From: Thiomicrorhabdus sp. zzn3
GTDB lineage: Bacteria; Pseudomonadota; Gammaproteobacteria; Thiomicrospirales; Thiomicrospiraceae
Assembly: GCF_029767755.1 (NCBI RefSeq)
Contig: NZ_JARUQS010000003.1
Location: 44,840-108,839 of the forward strand
Direction of reading: 5' to 3'
Length of the DNA stretch: 64,000 bases
The number at the start of each line of letters is the position of its first letter. Within the stretch, counting starts at the first letter, position 1. This document shows positions 38,619 to 48,313 of this stretch, in pieces. Made by a program: the position numbers and the translations under genes. The notes below the pieces were generated by a model. The model saw nothing but the letters and a program-made list of their open reading frames with translations, was not told the origin of the DNA and did not search any database.

Positions 38619-40181
38619 ATGAAATGGCTGCTCAACACCTTTATTTTTGCCTGCACGCTATCGGTCCAGGTTGCATCAGCGCAGATGCCATCAAAAGTTG
38701 AGACGGTGGCTTCTCAAGCATCTTCTGCGTGGCAACCAAAAATGGTGGAACAACTTCTGCAAGCCATCGAGCATGCCGATGAGGAAGGCCTCAATCCAGA
38801 CAATCCCCGCTATCATAGAATTCAAATAGAAGCTTTAAAAGACGCTGACACCTTAACGCCCGATAACGCAGCACAATTAAACCAAGCGTTCATGTCTCTG
38901 GCGCATGATCTTTTTTATGGCTTTGCTTACGAGAGTGAAGCCAACTCGATTTACTATGAAAACGGCAAAAAGTCGCTAAATCTGTCTTCCATCCTAAACA
39001 CGGCTCTGCAACAGGCTAATATCCAAGATACCCTAAACCAGCTCATAGCGCGCCATCCCTATTATCAAAACCTCAAAAAAGCGCTGACACATTACCGCAA
39101 CCTCGCAGAACAAGGAGGCTGGAATACGGAACCGGAAAGTTATCAAGACTTGAATCAGGTACGCCAACGCTTAATGATTACGGGCGACTATCCGAGTACA
39201 CCCCCTGAAGAATGCCAAGACTCCTCTACGGCATCTAACGAAGCCATAGAGAGTTGGTGCTGGGAACTCTCCCCCGAAGATGACTTGGAACTGGAAAAGG
39301 CGATTAAACATTTCCAACGGCGTCACCATTTGACGGTGGACGGCATTGTCGGCAAACGCACCCGAAACGCTCTAGCTGAAAGTATCGAGCAGAAAATCGC
39401 TCTGATCAAAATCAACCTTGAACGCTGGCGCTGGTATCACGCATTGCCTGAACGCTATGTAATGGTGAACATTCCGGGCTATTGCCTGAAGTTAGTACAG
39501 AAAAACCGTCCGGATTTAAATATGAAAGTGGTCGTCGGCCAAGAAAAACGCCCCACACCGATGATGGAAGACAGCATGCGCTATCTCGTACTTAACCCCT
39601 ATTGGCGCATTCCCAAAACCATTTTGGTTGAAGACATTCTCCCGAAACTTAAAAAGGATCCTGAATATTTAAAGCGAAATAAAATCTCTCTCTTTCGGCA
39701 GACGGATGCAGATGAACGCCATTTATTAAATCCGGATTCAGTGGATTGGCAATCGCAAACGCAAAAAAGCGTGCTGGCCTACAAATTCCGCCAAGAGCCG
39801 GGGGAACTTAATCCACTGGGCACCATCAAGTTTATGTTCCCGAACAGTGAGGATATCTACATTCATGACACGTCGGCTCAGCATCTTTTTAAATACAGAT
39901 CACTGATGTACAGTTCAGGGTGTATCCGCGCAGAAAAACCCTATCAGCTTGCCCATCAAATCTTAGACTACGAAGACGCTGAGATCAGCCTACCAAACCT
40001 GAGTGAGCGAATCGTAACTGGGCAACGTGAGGTCATTTGGCTCACACAGCCTGTGCCCGTTTTCCTTACCTATCAAACGGCTTGGGCAGATAAAAACGGC
40101 GAACTCCATCTTCACAAAGACATTTATCAATACGATGATAAGCTGCTGTCACTCTTAAATAAACTTGAAAAACCGCGTTAA
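38619..40181 (+). CDS. L,D-transpeptidase (YcbB/LdtD type)
   Basis: A 520-residue periplasmic cross-linking enzyme making 3-3 peptidoglycan bonds. The signal peptide ends at ASAQ (about 22). A peptidoglycan-binding domain is at about 225-275 (AIKHFQRRHHLTVDGIVG). The YkuD domain carries HDTSAQHLF and the catalytic SSGCIRAEK. An N-terminal scaffold domain as in YcbB precedes. ATG 38619 follows GGAGG; an upstream in-frame ATG at 38571 lacks a ribosome site. The next gene resembles ycbK, the E. coli neighbour of ycbB. Confidence 0.9.
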   Translation: MKWLLNTFIFACTLSVQVASAQMPSKVETVASQASSAWQPKMVEQLLQAIEHADEEGLNPDNPRYHRIQIEALKDADTLTPDNAAQLNQAFMSLAHDLFYGFAYESEANSIYYENGKKSLNLSSILNTALQQANIQDTLNQLIARHPYYQNLKKALTHYRNLAEQGGWNTEPESYQDLNQVRQRLMITGDYPSTPPEECQDSSTASNEAIESWCWELSPEDDLELEKAIKHFQRRHHLTVDGIVGKRTRNALAESIEQKIALIKINLERWRWYHALPERYVMVNIPGYCLKLVQKNRPDLNMKVVVGQEKRPTPMMEDSMRYLVLNPYWRIPKTILVEDILPKLKKDPEYLKRNKISLFRQTDADERHLLNPDSVDWQSQTQKSVLAYKFRQEPGELNPLGTIKFMFPNSEDIYIHDTSAQHLFKYRSLMYSSGCIRAEKPYQLAHQILDYEDAEISLPNLSERIVTGQREVIWLTQPVPVFLTYQTAWADKNGELHLHKDIYQYDDKLLSLLNKLEKPR

Positions 40182-40220
40182 GATGACTATGTTAAAAGTG
40201 AACGTACAAAGGGTGAAAAT

Positions 40221-40787
40221 ATGAAAATGTCCTGGAATCCACCTTCAACAATGAATCGCAGAAGCTTCCTGAAACTCGGAGCGGCGGGAACCATGGCGGC
40301 GACCATGACACCAACATCCGTCTTTGCGAACTCGATTGAAGAACGTCACCGTTCAATTTCACTTTATAACCTACATACCGGCGAATCCATTCGCACCACC
40401 TACTGGGAAGAAGGCATCTACCATGCCGAAGCTTTGCAGGAATTGAACCATCTGTTACGTGATCACCGAACCAATGAGATGCATGTAATTGACAGCGAGC
40501 TTTTCGACCTGCTGCACCGAATTCACCAACATAGTGGGAAAAAACAGCCGTTTCACGTGATCTCCGGCTACCGTTCTCCCAAAACCAACGCCATGCTCAA
40601 CCGAACCACGAATGGCGTGGCGAAAAAAAGTCTACATATGGAAGGTAAAGCGATTGACATCCGCTTGCCTGGTTTTGAACTTCAAAACCTCAGAAAAATC
40701 GCTATGAAAGAACAAGTGGGGGGCGTGGGCTTTTATCCGAAATCTAACTTTGTTCATGTAGATACCGGTCGGGTACGCTACTGGTAA
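40221..40787 (+). CDS. YcbK/MepK-type (DUF882) murein endopeptidase, Tat-exported
   Basis: A 188-residue M15-like metallopeptidase. A twin-arginine signal reads MNRRSFLKLGAAGT, ending at VFA near residue 36. The zinc-binding set is in GYRSPKTNAML, SLHMEGKAIDIRLPG and FVHVDTGR (His and Asp). E. coli YcbK (MepK) cuts the 3-3 cross-links that YcbB makes, and the two genes are adjacent here as well, which supports the assignment. The ATG at 40221 has GGGTG; an internal ATG at 40251 would also keep the Tat signal. Confidence 0.9.
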   Translation: MKMSWNPPSTMNRRSFLKLGAAGTMAATMTPTSVFANSIEERHRSISLYNLHTGESIRTTYWEEGIYHAEALQELNHLLRDHRTNEMHVIDSELFDLLHRIHQHSGKKQPFHVISGYRSPKTNAMLNRTTNGVAKKSLHMEGKAIDIRLPGFELQNLRKIAMKEQVGGVGFYPKSNFVHVDTGRVRYW

Positions 40788-40842
40788 CCTATAGAAATAG
40801 GGAGAACAGCGTCAGATTCAATCCTCTTTGAAAGGAATTGCC

Positions 40843-41478
40843 ATGACTTCCGAAACATCTGAAGTAAAAGTATGGGACTTGGCTGTTCGCATTTTTCACT
40901 GGTCTTTGGCAAGCTTATTCTTCTTCTCTTATTTCACCGGCGATGATGACAGTACCCTGCATGTCTATTCGGGTTATGCCATTATAGGCTTGATCGCTTT
41001 TCGAGCGATCTGGGGAATCATCGGAACGCGTTATGCCCGCTTTAACAACTTCATTTATGGTCTTGATAAGACCAAAGAATACACACTTTCTTTATTAAAG
41101 TTCCACCCTAAGCATTACATTGGGCATAACCCGCTCGGTGGCTGGATGATCTTCGCTTTGCTGATTTCCCTGAGTCTAACATCGTGGAGTGGTTTAGAGG
41201 CCTATGGTTCCAAAGGCTATGGTCCTTTAGCCACCAGCACAGAGTTAAACCGCCAGCAATCCTTTATCTCCAATGCTTTTGCGGATGACGATGAAGCGCA
41301 TGATGCAGAAAGGCATGAGCATGATGGTGACGAATTCTGGGAAGAGGTGCATGAATTTTTTGCTAACTTTACCCTCTTCCTGGTGATCGTTCACCTCGCA
41401 GGCGTGCTTGTATCCAGTCTGTTACACGGAGAAAATCTCATTCAAGCCATGATCACCGGTAGGAAAAAACAACCCTAG
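40843..41478 (+). CDS. Cytochrome b561-type membrane protein
   Basis: A 211-residue four-helix membrane cytochrome b. Likely haem-ligand His residues lie in the first helix (RIFHWSL), the second (LHVYSGY) and the last (IVHLAGVLVSSLLHG). Between helices 3 and 4 is a charged insert of about 30 residues rich in Asp, Glu and His (DDDEAHDAERHEHDGDEF). ATG 40843 follows AAAGGAA. The family transfers electrons in membranes, often for small c-type partners; none lies beside it. Confidence 0.85.
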   Translation: MTSETSEVKVWDLAVRIFHWSLASLFFFSYFTGDDDSTLHVYSGYAIIGLIAFRAIWGIIGTRYARFNNFIYGLDKTKEYTLSLLKFHPKHYIGHNPLGGWMIFALLISLSLTSWSGLEAYGSKGYGPLATSTELNRQQSFISNAFADDDEAHDAERHEHDGDEFWEEVHEFFANFTLFLVIVHLAGVLVSSLLHGENLIQAMITGRKKQP

Positions 41479-41508
41479 GGCTAGCGCGTTTTTTCCCTCC
41501 AATTAGGC

Positions 41509-42417
41509 TTAGGCGACCGCATTCCCCAATCGTTGGCGATAGCGCTGTGCCATCTCCGGATCGTTTGGCGCCAACATATTCACCACGCTGACAATCATTT
41601 CGCGTGCAGCCCCTTCCTTGTACTCGGGGTTCTGATCGAAAATCGCAAACAGGCTTTCCAACGCGCCAGCATAATCGTATTCGGAAACCAAACAGATCGC
41701 CAAGTCAAAGTAAGCATCAAAATCCAGTGGATCCTGATCCAATCTGGCGAGTAATGCCGTTTTGCCATCCGTGTTATTGGCTAACTCCTTAAAGGTAATA
41801 TTACCGATCAAGGCTCGACCGGTTTCGCTCTCTTTGTCTTTATCCGGCAATCGGTTAAACAGCGATTTTGCCTGTTCTAACTCGCCAATATCCAGCATGA
41901 CCTGCACCATATCCATCGCCACTCGCGTATTGCTCGGATCTTTTTGAATCGCCTCGGTCAACAGGGTAATCGCTCCCGCAATATCTCCGGCCAGATGTTT
42001 CTCTCGCGCCTGCTCACGCATGTCGTCCGATTCACGGTAGACACCAAAATCTCTCAACATGGCCGTTAACTCATCCAGTTGCATCAGCCCTTCTTCCGTG
42101 CGCACCACTTCGGTATCTTTAAACACTTTTAGCGTAGGAAGATTCGTCACAGCGTACTGTTCAGTGAGTTCGGGCTGTTCATCAATATCGACTTTAGCAA
42201 AAATAAACTGCCCTGCGAACTCATGAGCTAACTCAGTCAGCGAGTTTTCCAGTGCAATACACGGCCCGGAGTACACCCCCATAAACTCGACCACAACCGG
42301 AAGTTTATAGGAGTTCATCAACACCAGGTCATTGAAATTTTTAGCATTTACCTCAAAAACATAAGCGTTTGCTTGGCTCACCGTTTTACCCTTACCTTTC
42401 TTTATATGAGCGCCCAT
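41509..42417 (-). CDS. cnoX: Thioredoxin-like chaperedoxin CnoX (YbbN)
   Basis: A 302-residue two-domain protein. The thioredoxin domain (about 20-125) has the active site SGPC, so only the second Cys remains, as in E. coli CnoX (SQHC). A TPR domain (about 130-300) ends YRQRLGNAVA. E. coli CnoX protects proteins from chlorine stress and cooperates with GroEL and DnaK. Whether this protein does the same is an inference from the matching layout. No operon partner; it is convergent with the b561 gene. Confidence 0.88.
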   Translation of the reverse strand: MGAHIKKGKGKTVSQANAYVFEVNAKNFNDLVLMNSYKLPVVVEFMGVYSGPCIALENSLTELAHEFAGQFIFAKVDIDEQPELTEQYAVTNLPTLKVFKDTEVVRTEEGLMQLDELTAMLRDFGVYRESDDMREQAREKHLAGDIAGAITLLTEAIQKDPSNTRVAMDMVQVMLDIGELEQAKSLFNRLPDKDKESETGRALIGNITFKELANNTDGKTALLARLDQDPLDFDAYFDLAICLVSEYDYAGALESLFAIFDQNPEYKEGAAREMIVSVVNMLAPNDPEMAQRYRQRLGNAVA

Positions 42418-42511
42418 TATATAGGCCGCCTAAAAACAGATAATAACGATTTGTTAGTGTGTGAATAAGCATTCGTTAATGTTTGCAGTCATCACCGAAC
42501 ACGTTGAATCT

Positions 42512-43555
42512 TCATGCAGTTAAGCTATCGACCGTTAAAAACGTCACACTGACAACATAGATCAGCAAGAGCGCCACACTTTCCAGACCAATATTACCCG
42601 GGCCGTGACGCTGCCGGTAAATCAATCCCATCAACAGAATACCGGTCATCACCAAAGAGATGGACAGCCAGAAAACTTCTGTACTGGAAATAGCCGAATA
42701 GATCGAGCCGGAGGTATAGGCAATATCGGAAACGGAGATAAACAGGGTATCAAACGCATTGCCGCCGATAATATCCCCCACCGCCAAATTCAATGCCCCC
42801 ATTCGCACTGCGGTCACCGCCACGACCAGCTCCGGAATGGAAGTCGACACCGCGGTAAACACGCCACCGACAATACCATGCGACAGACCGGATTTATCGA
42901 TCAAAGGGACGGCCAGCTCGGCTAACGCCCATCCTGATCCGGCCACAATCGCTGAATAGCCGATAAATCGCAGCCACAACCTTAGTAAATGTTTTTTACC
43001 TTTATTTTTATGCTCTGCAGGTTCTTTAGGGGTATCCCGGGTTTTTCTCGGTAACCACATAGGCATTTCATGCGTTTTTGCCAGAAGCTGAATACCAAAA
43101 ATGTACACGCCGAACAGCATCAGCGTCGCCGGATGAATCGTAAACCAGGTAAATTCAGGTATGGCCATCGCTAGCACATGAATACCGAGCAGAGTGATTA
43201 AAAATGCCGACATAAACAGATTTTCCGCAGAAGCCGCGGCATGTTCCAGGTTGGCTCGGCGGTAGGCAATATCGGCGATCGCCAGAAAAGTTGTTTGTGC
43301 AGCAATTCCCCCTAAGCCATTACTCACCGCCAGTTCAGGATAACCGGAAGCGGCCGCGGAAACGGAGGTGGTAATACCGGATAGAGACGTCGAAGCACCA
43401 ATAAACAAGGCCCCCATAAGCGCTTCGCCAATTCCGGTTTCGTGAGCCAAGTCACGAGCTGTATGCGTCATCTTGATCCCAAACCACGCGATGACCGCTG
43501 CAACGCAGGCAAACAAAAGAGATAAAACAGGCAGTGACCATTCTAGTGGGTTCAT
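42512..43555 (-). CDS. Ca2+/Na+ exchanger-family membrane protein
   Basis: A 347-residue inner-membrane CaCA-family transporter with about ten helices in two inverted halves. The alpha-1 repeat reads GEALMGALFIGASTSLSG and alpha-2 GGVFTAVSTSIPELVV plus DIIGGNAFDTLF. Both halves are separated by a charged loop (KEPAEHKNKGKKH). The alpha-1 repeat has TSLSG where classical exchangers have TSLPE, so a key Glu is missing there while SIPE is kept in alpha-2. Ion specificity may therefore be changed. ATG 43555 follows GGAG; a TTG eight codons upstream is less likely. Confidence 0.87.
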   Translation of the reverse strand: MNPLEWSLPVLSLLFACVAAVIAWFGIKMTHTARDLAHETGIGEALMGALFIGASTSLSGITTSVSAAASGYPELAVSNGLGGIAAQTTFLAIADIAYRRANLEHAAASAENLFMSAFLITLLGIHVLAMAIPEFTWFTIHPATLMLFGVYIFGIQLLAKTHEMPMWLPRKTRDTPKEPAEHKNKGKKHLLRLWLRFIGYSAIVAGSGWALAELAVPLIDKSGLSHGIVGGVFTAVSTSIPELVVAVTAVRMGALNLAVGDIIGGNAFDTLFISVSDIAYTSGSIYSAISSTEVFWLSISLVMTGILLMGLIYRQRHGPGNIGLESVALLLIYVVSVTFLTVDSLTA

Positions 43556-43651
43556 CAAACGAACTCCGAATAGAGACAAGTGATTGACTTAAATTCTAAC
43601 AGACCGCAAACACATGCAAAGTAAAACCCCATTAGCAGGGTAACCAGGCTC

Positions 43652-43693
43652 CAAAATAAAAAAACCAGCCTCAAGTCGCTTTTGGCTGGTTTT
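43652..43693 (-). terminator. Rho-independent terminator of ileS-lspA
   Basis: On the minus strand AAAACCAGCC/GGCTGGTTTT is followed by a T-rich run (TTTTTTTATTTT), 24 bases past the lspA stop. Confidence 0.88.
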
Positions 43694-43716
43694 AAAACAA
43701 AAAGGTCCGCTTGAGC

Positions 43717-44238
43717 TTACGCGTTTTCAGCTGACTTTTTCTGCCTTTTTTCCGCTCGCGGCTTGAGAATCAATTCACTTAAAATAAGCAGGCCTGCTCC
43801 GATGCTGATGGCAATGTCCGCAACATTAAAAGTCGCGTAATGCCACAGCCCGATATAGAAATCGATAAAATCGGTCACGCGGCCTTCCAAGACCCGGTCG
43901 ATCACGTTACCGATGGCACCGCCCAAAACCAGATTGATGCCCACGGTTTCCGTATTGATTCGATTCGGCAACTTCTTCAGCCAAAACCAAAGAATAGCAC
44001 TGACTCCCACTGCCAGAGCGGTAAAGAACCAACGCTGCCACCCGCCCATATCGGCCAGGAAGCTAAACGCCGCACCGTGGTTATAAGCCAGTGTCCAGTT
44101 CAGGTGTGGCAGCACCGCCACCGGTTCACCCAATGCCAGTACACTGACGGCCCACACTTTCGTCAGCTGGTCGATAACAATCACCAGCAACGCCAGCCAC
44201 AGCGTTTTGATCGCGGTTGAATTTGTTTCTTTCATCAT
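43717..44238 (-). CDS. lspA: Lipoprotein signal peptidase
   Basis: A 173-residue aspartyl protease of the inner membrane that removes lipoprotein signal peptides after diacylglyceryl transfer. Four helices; the catalytic Asp pair is in GAIGNVIDRV and FNVADIAIS. Start is the ATG-ATG pair 7 bases after the ileS stop (translational coupling); the frame extends upstream into ileS but that would be a shadow. It has a Lys/Arg-rich tail. A CAGGCCTG copy lies inside at 43789. Confidence 0.95.
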   Translation of the reverse strand: MMKETNSTAIKTLWLALLVIVIDQLTKVWAVSVLALGEPVAVLPHLNWTLAYNHGAAFSFLADMGGWQRWFFTALAVGVSAILWFWLKKLPNRINTETVGINLVLGGAIGNVIDRVLEGRVTDFIDFYIGLWHYATFNVADIAISIGAGLLILSELILKPRAEKRQKKSAENA

Positions 44239-44245
44239 TTCGGTT

Positions 44246-47074
44246 CTATGCGTAATGGCGGGTTTCACCGTCACCGGCCACGTTGTCAACGCAACGCTGG
44301 CACAACTCTGGGTGCTCGGCATTCTGCCCGACCTCTTCACGGTGATGCCAGCAGCGAGCACACTTCGGTTTTTCCGTCGCACCGGCCTCAATCCACAGAC
44401 CAGCCATTTCCGATTCCACCGCCTGGTCGGATTTTTCGCTCAACGGTTTCACAACGGCATAAGAAGTAATCAGAACAAAACGCAATTCATCTTCCAACGC
44501 GGCAATCGCATCCAGCAAACCGTCTTCACAATACAAGGTCACTTCGGCGGTCAGTGAGCCTTTAATCACCTTGTCATTACGCAGCTGCTCCAACTGTTTA
44601 GACACCGCCGAACGCACTTCCATCATCTGCGCCCAGTATGCCGAATTCATCTGTGTTGATTCATCCAACTCGGTTAAGCCTTGATGCCATTCCGCCATAA
44701 ACACAGTAGGCGTACGCTCGCCCGGCAAGGCCTTCCAGATTTCTTCGGCGGTAAAGCTCAGAATCGGTGCCATCCAACGGGTTAAGGCTTCCACAATATG
44801 GTACAAGGCCGTCTGCGCCGAACGACGAGGCAGACCATCCGCTTGGCAGGTGTACTGGCGGTCTTTGATCACATCCAGATAGAATGAGCCCAGCTCCACC
44901 GAACAGAAATGGGTCACCGCCTGTGAAATTGCGTGGAAATTATAGGATTCATAGGATTCGACAATCTCTTTCTGCAATTTAGCGGCATGGCCGATCGCCC
45001 ATTTATCCAATGGCAACAAGTCATCATAGGTCACCGCATCGGTGGCTGGATTAAAGCCGTTGATATTAGCCAACAGGAAACGCGCGGTGTTACGGATACG
45101 GCGGTAGGCGTCCGCGGTACGGCTGATGATTTCGTCGGACACCGTCATCTCATAACGGTAATCCGCTTGCGCAATCCAGAGACGCAAAATGTCGGCACCA
45201 TACTTGTTGGCAATCTCTTGCGGAGAGACCACATTACCTTTGGATTTGGACATCTTCTTACCGTCTTTATCGACGGTGAAGCCGTGAGTCAATACCTGCT
45301 TGTACGGCGCCTTGTCACCGGTGGCCAGTGCGGTCAACAGCGAAGACTGGAACCAGCCGCGGTGCTGGTCGGAACCTTCCAGATACAGATCCGCCGGTGA
45401 ATGCAACTCGTCGCGCTGATCCAATACCGTATAGTGCGAAATCCCCGAATCGAACCAGACATCCAGAATGTCGGTGACCTGTTCGTAGTCGTCAGCCTCG
45501 TCACCCAATAGGCTCTTCGGATCCAGGTCGTACCACGCGTCGATCGAATTCTGTTCGACCCGTTTCGCAACCTCTTCCATCAATTCAACGGTTCGCGGAT
45601 GCATCTCACCGGTTACCTTATGAACGAAAATCGTGATCGGCACCCCCCAGAAACGCTGACGCGAGATACACCAATCCGGACGTCCGTCAACCATGCCTTC
45701 GATGCGGTTTTGCCCCCACTCAGGAATCCACTGTACCTGCTTGATTTCATCCAGTGCTTTTTGGCGCAACCCCCCTTCAGTCATGGAGATGAACCACTGT
45801 GGCGTGGCACGGAAGATCAACGGCGTTTTGGTACGCCAGCAGTGCGGATAGCTGTGCTCGATCACTTCGATGTGCACCAGCGCTTTATGCTCCTTAAGCA
45901 CTTCGATCACATGATCGTCCACTTTTAAGACATTTTCACCTTCAAACAGCGGGGTTCCGGCCACATAGTTACCCGCGCCGTCCACCGGACAATCCACTTC
46001 CAGGTCGTACTTCAAACCAACCTGGAAATCCTCCACCCCGTGACCCGGCGCGGTGTGTACGCAGCCGGTACCGGCTTCGGTGGTAACGTGATCTCCCAGA
46101 ATCAACGGCACAATGCGATCATAAAACGGATGCTGCAAGCGGATCAGATCAAACTGATCTCCGCGCCCGTAGGCGATCACGCGATAATGTTCAAAGCCCC
46201 ACTTGTCCATGGAATCTTTAATCATCGCTTCCGCCAAAAAGAGACGCTCGGGACCGTGCTCACCGTCAACCTGCACCACGGCGTATTCCAGCTCAGGGTT
46301 GATCGATACCGCTTGGTTGGCCGGCAAGGTCCAAGGCGTGGTCGTCCAGATCACCACCGATAGTGGGCCTTCACCGGTATGATCTTCCACATGATGACAA
46401 CGCTGGAAGAAGGCCTCTTCGTCGACGACTTTGAAACGCACATCAATCGACTTGGAACGTTTGTTTTCGTATTCCACTTCCGCTTCCGCCAAGGCTGAGC
46501 GTCCCCCCACTGACCAATAGACCGGCTTGGTGCCTTTGATCAAGTGGCCGTTTTCAATGATCTTCGCCAGCGCGCGAATTTCATTGGCTTCAAATGTAAA
46601 ATCTTTGGTCAGATACGGATTTTTCCAATCGGCCATTACCCCCAAACGCTGAAAATCGGCCATCTGTCCATCAACTTGCTTCTGAGCGTAATCTCGACAG
46701 GCCTGTCTGAAATCGGTCGCATTGATCTTCTGCCCAACCTTGCCTTTTTTCTTCTCAACATTCAGTTCAATCGGCAAACCGTGACAGTCCCAGCCCGGCA
46801 CAAACGGCGCATCAAACCCGCTCAAACCTTTGGATTTGACGATCATATCCTTGAGCACCTTATTCACCGCATGACCGATGTGAATGTGACCGTTGGCATA
46901 CGGAGGCCCGTCGTGCAAAATGAATTTCGGACGCCCGGCCATGTGTTCACGCACGGTTTCGTACAGCGACTGCTGCTGCCACTCGTCCACCTGCTTAGGT
47001 TCACGATTCGGCAAATTACCGCGCATTGGAAAGTCGGTTTCGGGAAGATTCAAGGTCGATTTATAGTCTGTCAT
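44246..47074 (-). CDS. ileS: Isoleucyl-tRNA synthetase
   Basis: A 942-residue class I synthetase. HIGH motif in [16 protein letters not shown], editing CP1 domain (about 200-400), KMSKS in [13 protein letters not shown] and a C-terminal zinc finger [12 protein letters not shown] plus [11 protein letters not shown] 47074 matches E. coli IleS, which starts [13 protein letters not shown]; a GTG 18 bases upstream is also in frame. Operon order ribF-ileS-lspA is as in E. coli. Confidence 0.97.
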   Translation of the reverse strand: MTDYKSTLNLPETDFPMRGNLPNREPKQVDEWQQQSLYETVREHMAGRPKFILHDGPPYANGHIHIGHAVNKVLKDMIVKSKGLSGFDAPFVPGWDCHGLPIELNVEKKKGKVGQKINATDFRQACRDYAQKQVDGQMADFQRLGVMADWKNPYLTKDFTFEANEIRALAKIIENGHLIKGTKPVYWSVGGRSALAEAEVEYENKRSKSIDVRFKVVDEEAFFQRCHHVEDHTGEGPLSVVIWTTTPWTLPANQAVSINPELEYAVVQVDGEHGPERLFLAEAMIKDSMDKWGFEHYRVIAYGRGDQFDLIRLQHPFYDRIVPLILGDHVTTEAGTGCVHTAPGHGVEDFQVGLKYDLEVDCPVDGAGNYVAGTPLFEGENVLKVDDHVIEVLKEHKALVHIEVIEHSYPHCWRTKTPLIFRATPQWFISMTEGGLRQKALDEIKQVQWIPEWGQNRIEGMVDGRPDWCISRQRFWGVPITIFVHKVTGEMHPRTVELMEEVAKRVEQNSIDAWYDLDPKSLLGDEADDYEQVTDILDVWFDSGISHYTVLDQRDELHSPADLYLEGSDQHRGWFQSSLLTALATGDKAPYKQVLTHGFTVDKDGKKMSKSKGNVVSPQEIANKYGADILRLWIAQADYRYEMTVSDEIISRTADAYRRIRNTARFLLANINGFNPATDAVTYDDLLPLDKWAIGHAAKLQKEIVESYESYNFHAISQAVTHFCSVELGSFYLDVIKDRQYTCQADGLPRRSAQTALYHIVEALTRWMAPILSFTAEEIWKALPGERTPTVFMAEWHQGLTELDESTQMNSAYWAQMMEVRSAVSKQLEQLRNDKVIKGSLTAEVTLYCEDGLLDAIAALEDELRFVLITSYAVVKPLSEKSDQAVESEMAGLWIEAGATEKPKCARCWHHREEVGQNAEHPELCQRCVDNVAGDGETRHYA

Positions 47075-47211
47075 GCTTTCGCTCACATTCACTCTCTCGG
47101 TTCACTGTTCAACGCGTCTTATGCGCGCAGTGAAAATTCAAAACGGTTAAATCATCTTTCAGCAGGTAGGACAATTTTGACACTACCTCCACATTGAATG
47201 CAAAGTCTGTT

Positions 47212-48153
47212 TCAATGCGTTTTAAAATACGTTCTCGCCTCTTCGGCGTCTTTTTCAATCTGTTTAATCAAACTGGGCAGGCCGTCAAATTTCATTTCAG
47301 GGCGAATATAGTGTTCCAAGCGCACATCCACATGCCGCCCGTAGAGATCGCCATGCCAATCAAACAAATGCACTTCGATCGATGGCCGATGGCCATTCAC
47401 CGTCGGCCTCACTCCAACATTGGCCACTCCCGGCCACGGATTTTCGGCTATGCCATCCACTGTCACCGCAAACACGCCACTGACCGGCATCTGCAATCTT
47501 TTGGGATTCAGGTTCAGGGTTGGAAACCCAATCTGGCGTCCTAATTTCTGCCCATGAATCACGCGGCCATTAAAGGTAAAAGGCGCCCCCAATAAGGCCT
47601 CGGCCTCCTGCAAATCGGGTTTGGCCAAGGCGGCACGAATCCGCGTGCTGCTGACGCGCGCTCCAGCCACAGTGAATGTGGGGCGATCACTCACACTAAA
47701 CCCTTTCCATTTCCCCTGCTGCTGCAGATAGGCGTAATTGCCCAAGCGCTGTTTACCAAAGCGGAAATCGTCCCCGACCACCAAGTGTTTGACACTCAAT
47801 TTACCCAGCAAAATGTCATTCACAAACTGCTCGGCGGTCAACTCGGCAAACTCACGGTCAAAGCGCATACAAAGCACATAATCGATCTCCGTATGCTGCA
47901 ACGCCTGCAGTTTTTCACGCAAGTTCATCAACCTCACCGGTGCCTTTTGCGGGGCAAAAAACTCAATTGGCAGAGGCTCAAACAGCATCACCATGCTCGG
48001 CAGGCCACGATCATGCGCTTGAGAGACCACGGCATTAAGAATCTGCTGGTGCCCCATATGCACACCATCGAAATTACCAATGGTCAACACACAACCTTGC
48101 GCCAGCCGTGTCTTGATCGATTCCAAATTGTGCAAGCCACGAATCAAACGCAT
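47212..48153 (-). CDS. ribF: Bifunctional riboflavin kinase / FAD synthetase
   Basis: A 313-residue enzyme that makes FMN and then FAD. The adenylyltransferase part (about 1-180) has GNFDGVHMGHQQI and a VSSTRIRAALA motif. The kinase part (about 185-310) reads GRVIHGQKLGRQIGFPTLNL and ends HYIRPEMKFDGL. ileS follows after 137 bases on the minus strand. Confidence 0.96.
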   Translation of the reverse strand: MRLIRGLHNLESIKTRLAQGCVLTIGNFDGVHMGHQQILNAVVSQAHDRGLPSMVMLFEPLPIEFFAPQKAPVRLMNLREKLQALQHTEIDYVLCMRFDREFAELTAEQFVNDILLGKLSVKHLVVGDDFRFGKQRLGNYAYLQQQGKWKGFSVSDRPTFTVAGARVSSTRIRAALAKPDLQEAEALLGAPFTFNGRVIHGQKLGRQIGFPTLNLNPKRLQMPVSGVFAVTVDGIAENPWPGVANVGVRPTVNGHRPSIEVHLFDWHGDLYGRHVDVRLEHYIRPEMKFDGLPSLIKQIEKDAEEARTYFKTH

Positions 48154-48299
48154 GTTTCAGAAAACTTCCGCTTCTTTTTCAAGGGGCTGTTAACCCTAAA
48201 TAAACAGGTCAAAACAAGCCGCAAATTATAACGTAATTTAGCACCATACACCTGTTTAACTTTATGTCTCCATTTAAAAAACTACACCAATAAACCGAC

Positions 48300-48307
48300 C
48301 AGGCCTG
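48300..48307. repeat. CAGGCCTG palindrome, intergenic
   Basis: Context GACCAGGCCTGATCGGTTT. It begins 7 bases past the murJ stop on the minus strand, between murJ and ribF. Confidence 0.85.
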
Positions 48308-48313
48308 ATCGGT

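Noticed and set aside
44239-44391. 51-codon N-terminal extension of lspA
   Set aside because: It overlaps the ileS zinc-finger coding end; the ATG pair just after the ileS stop gives the family length.
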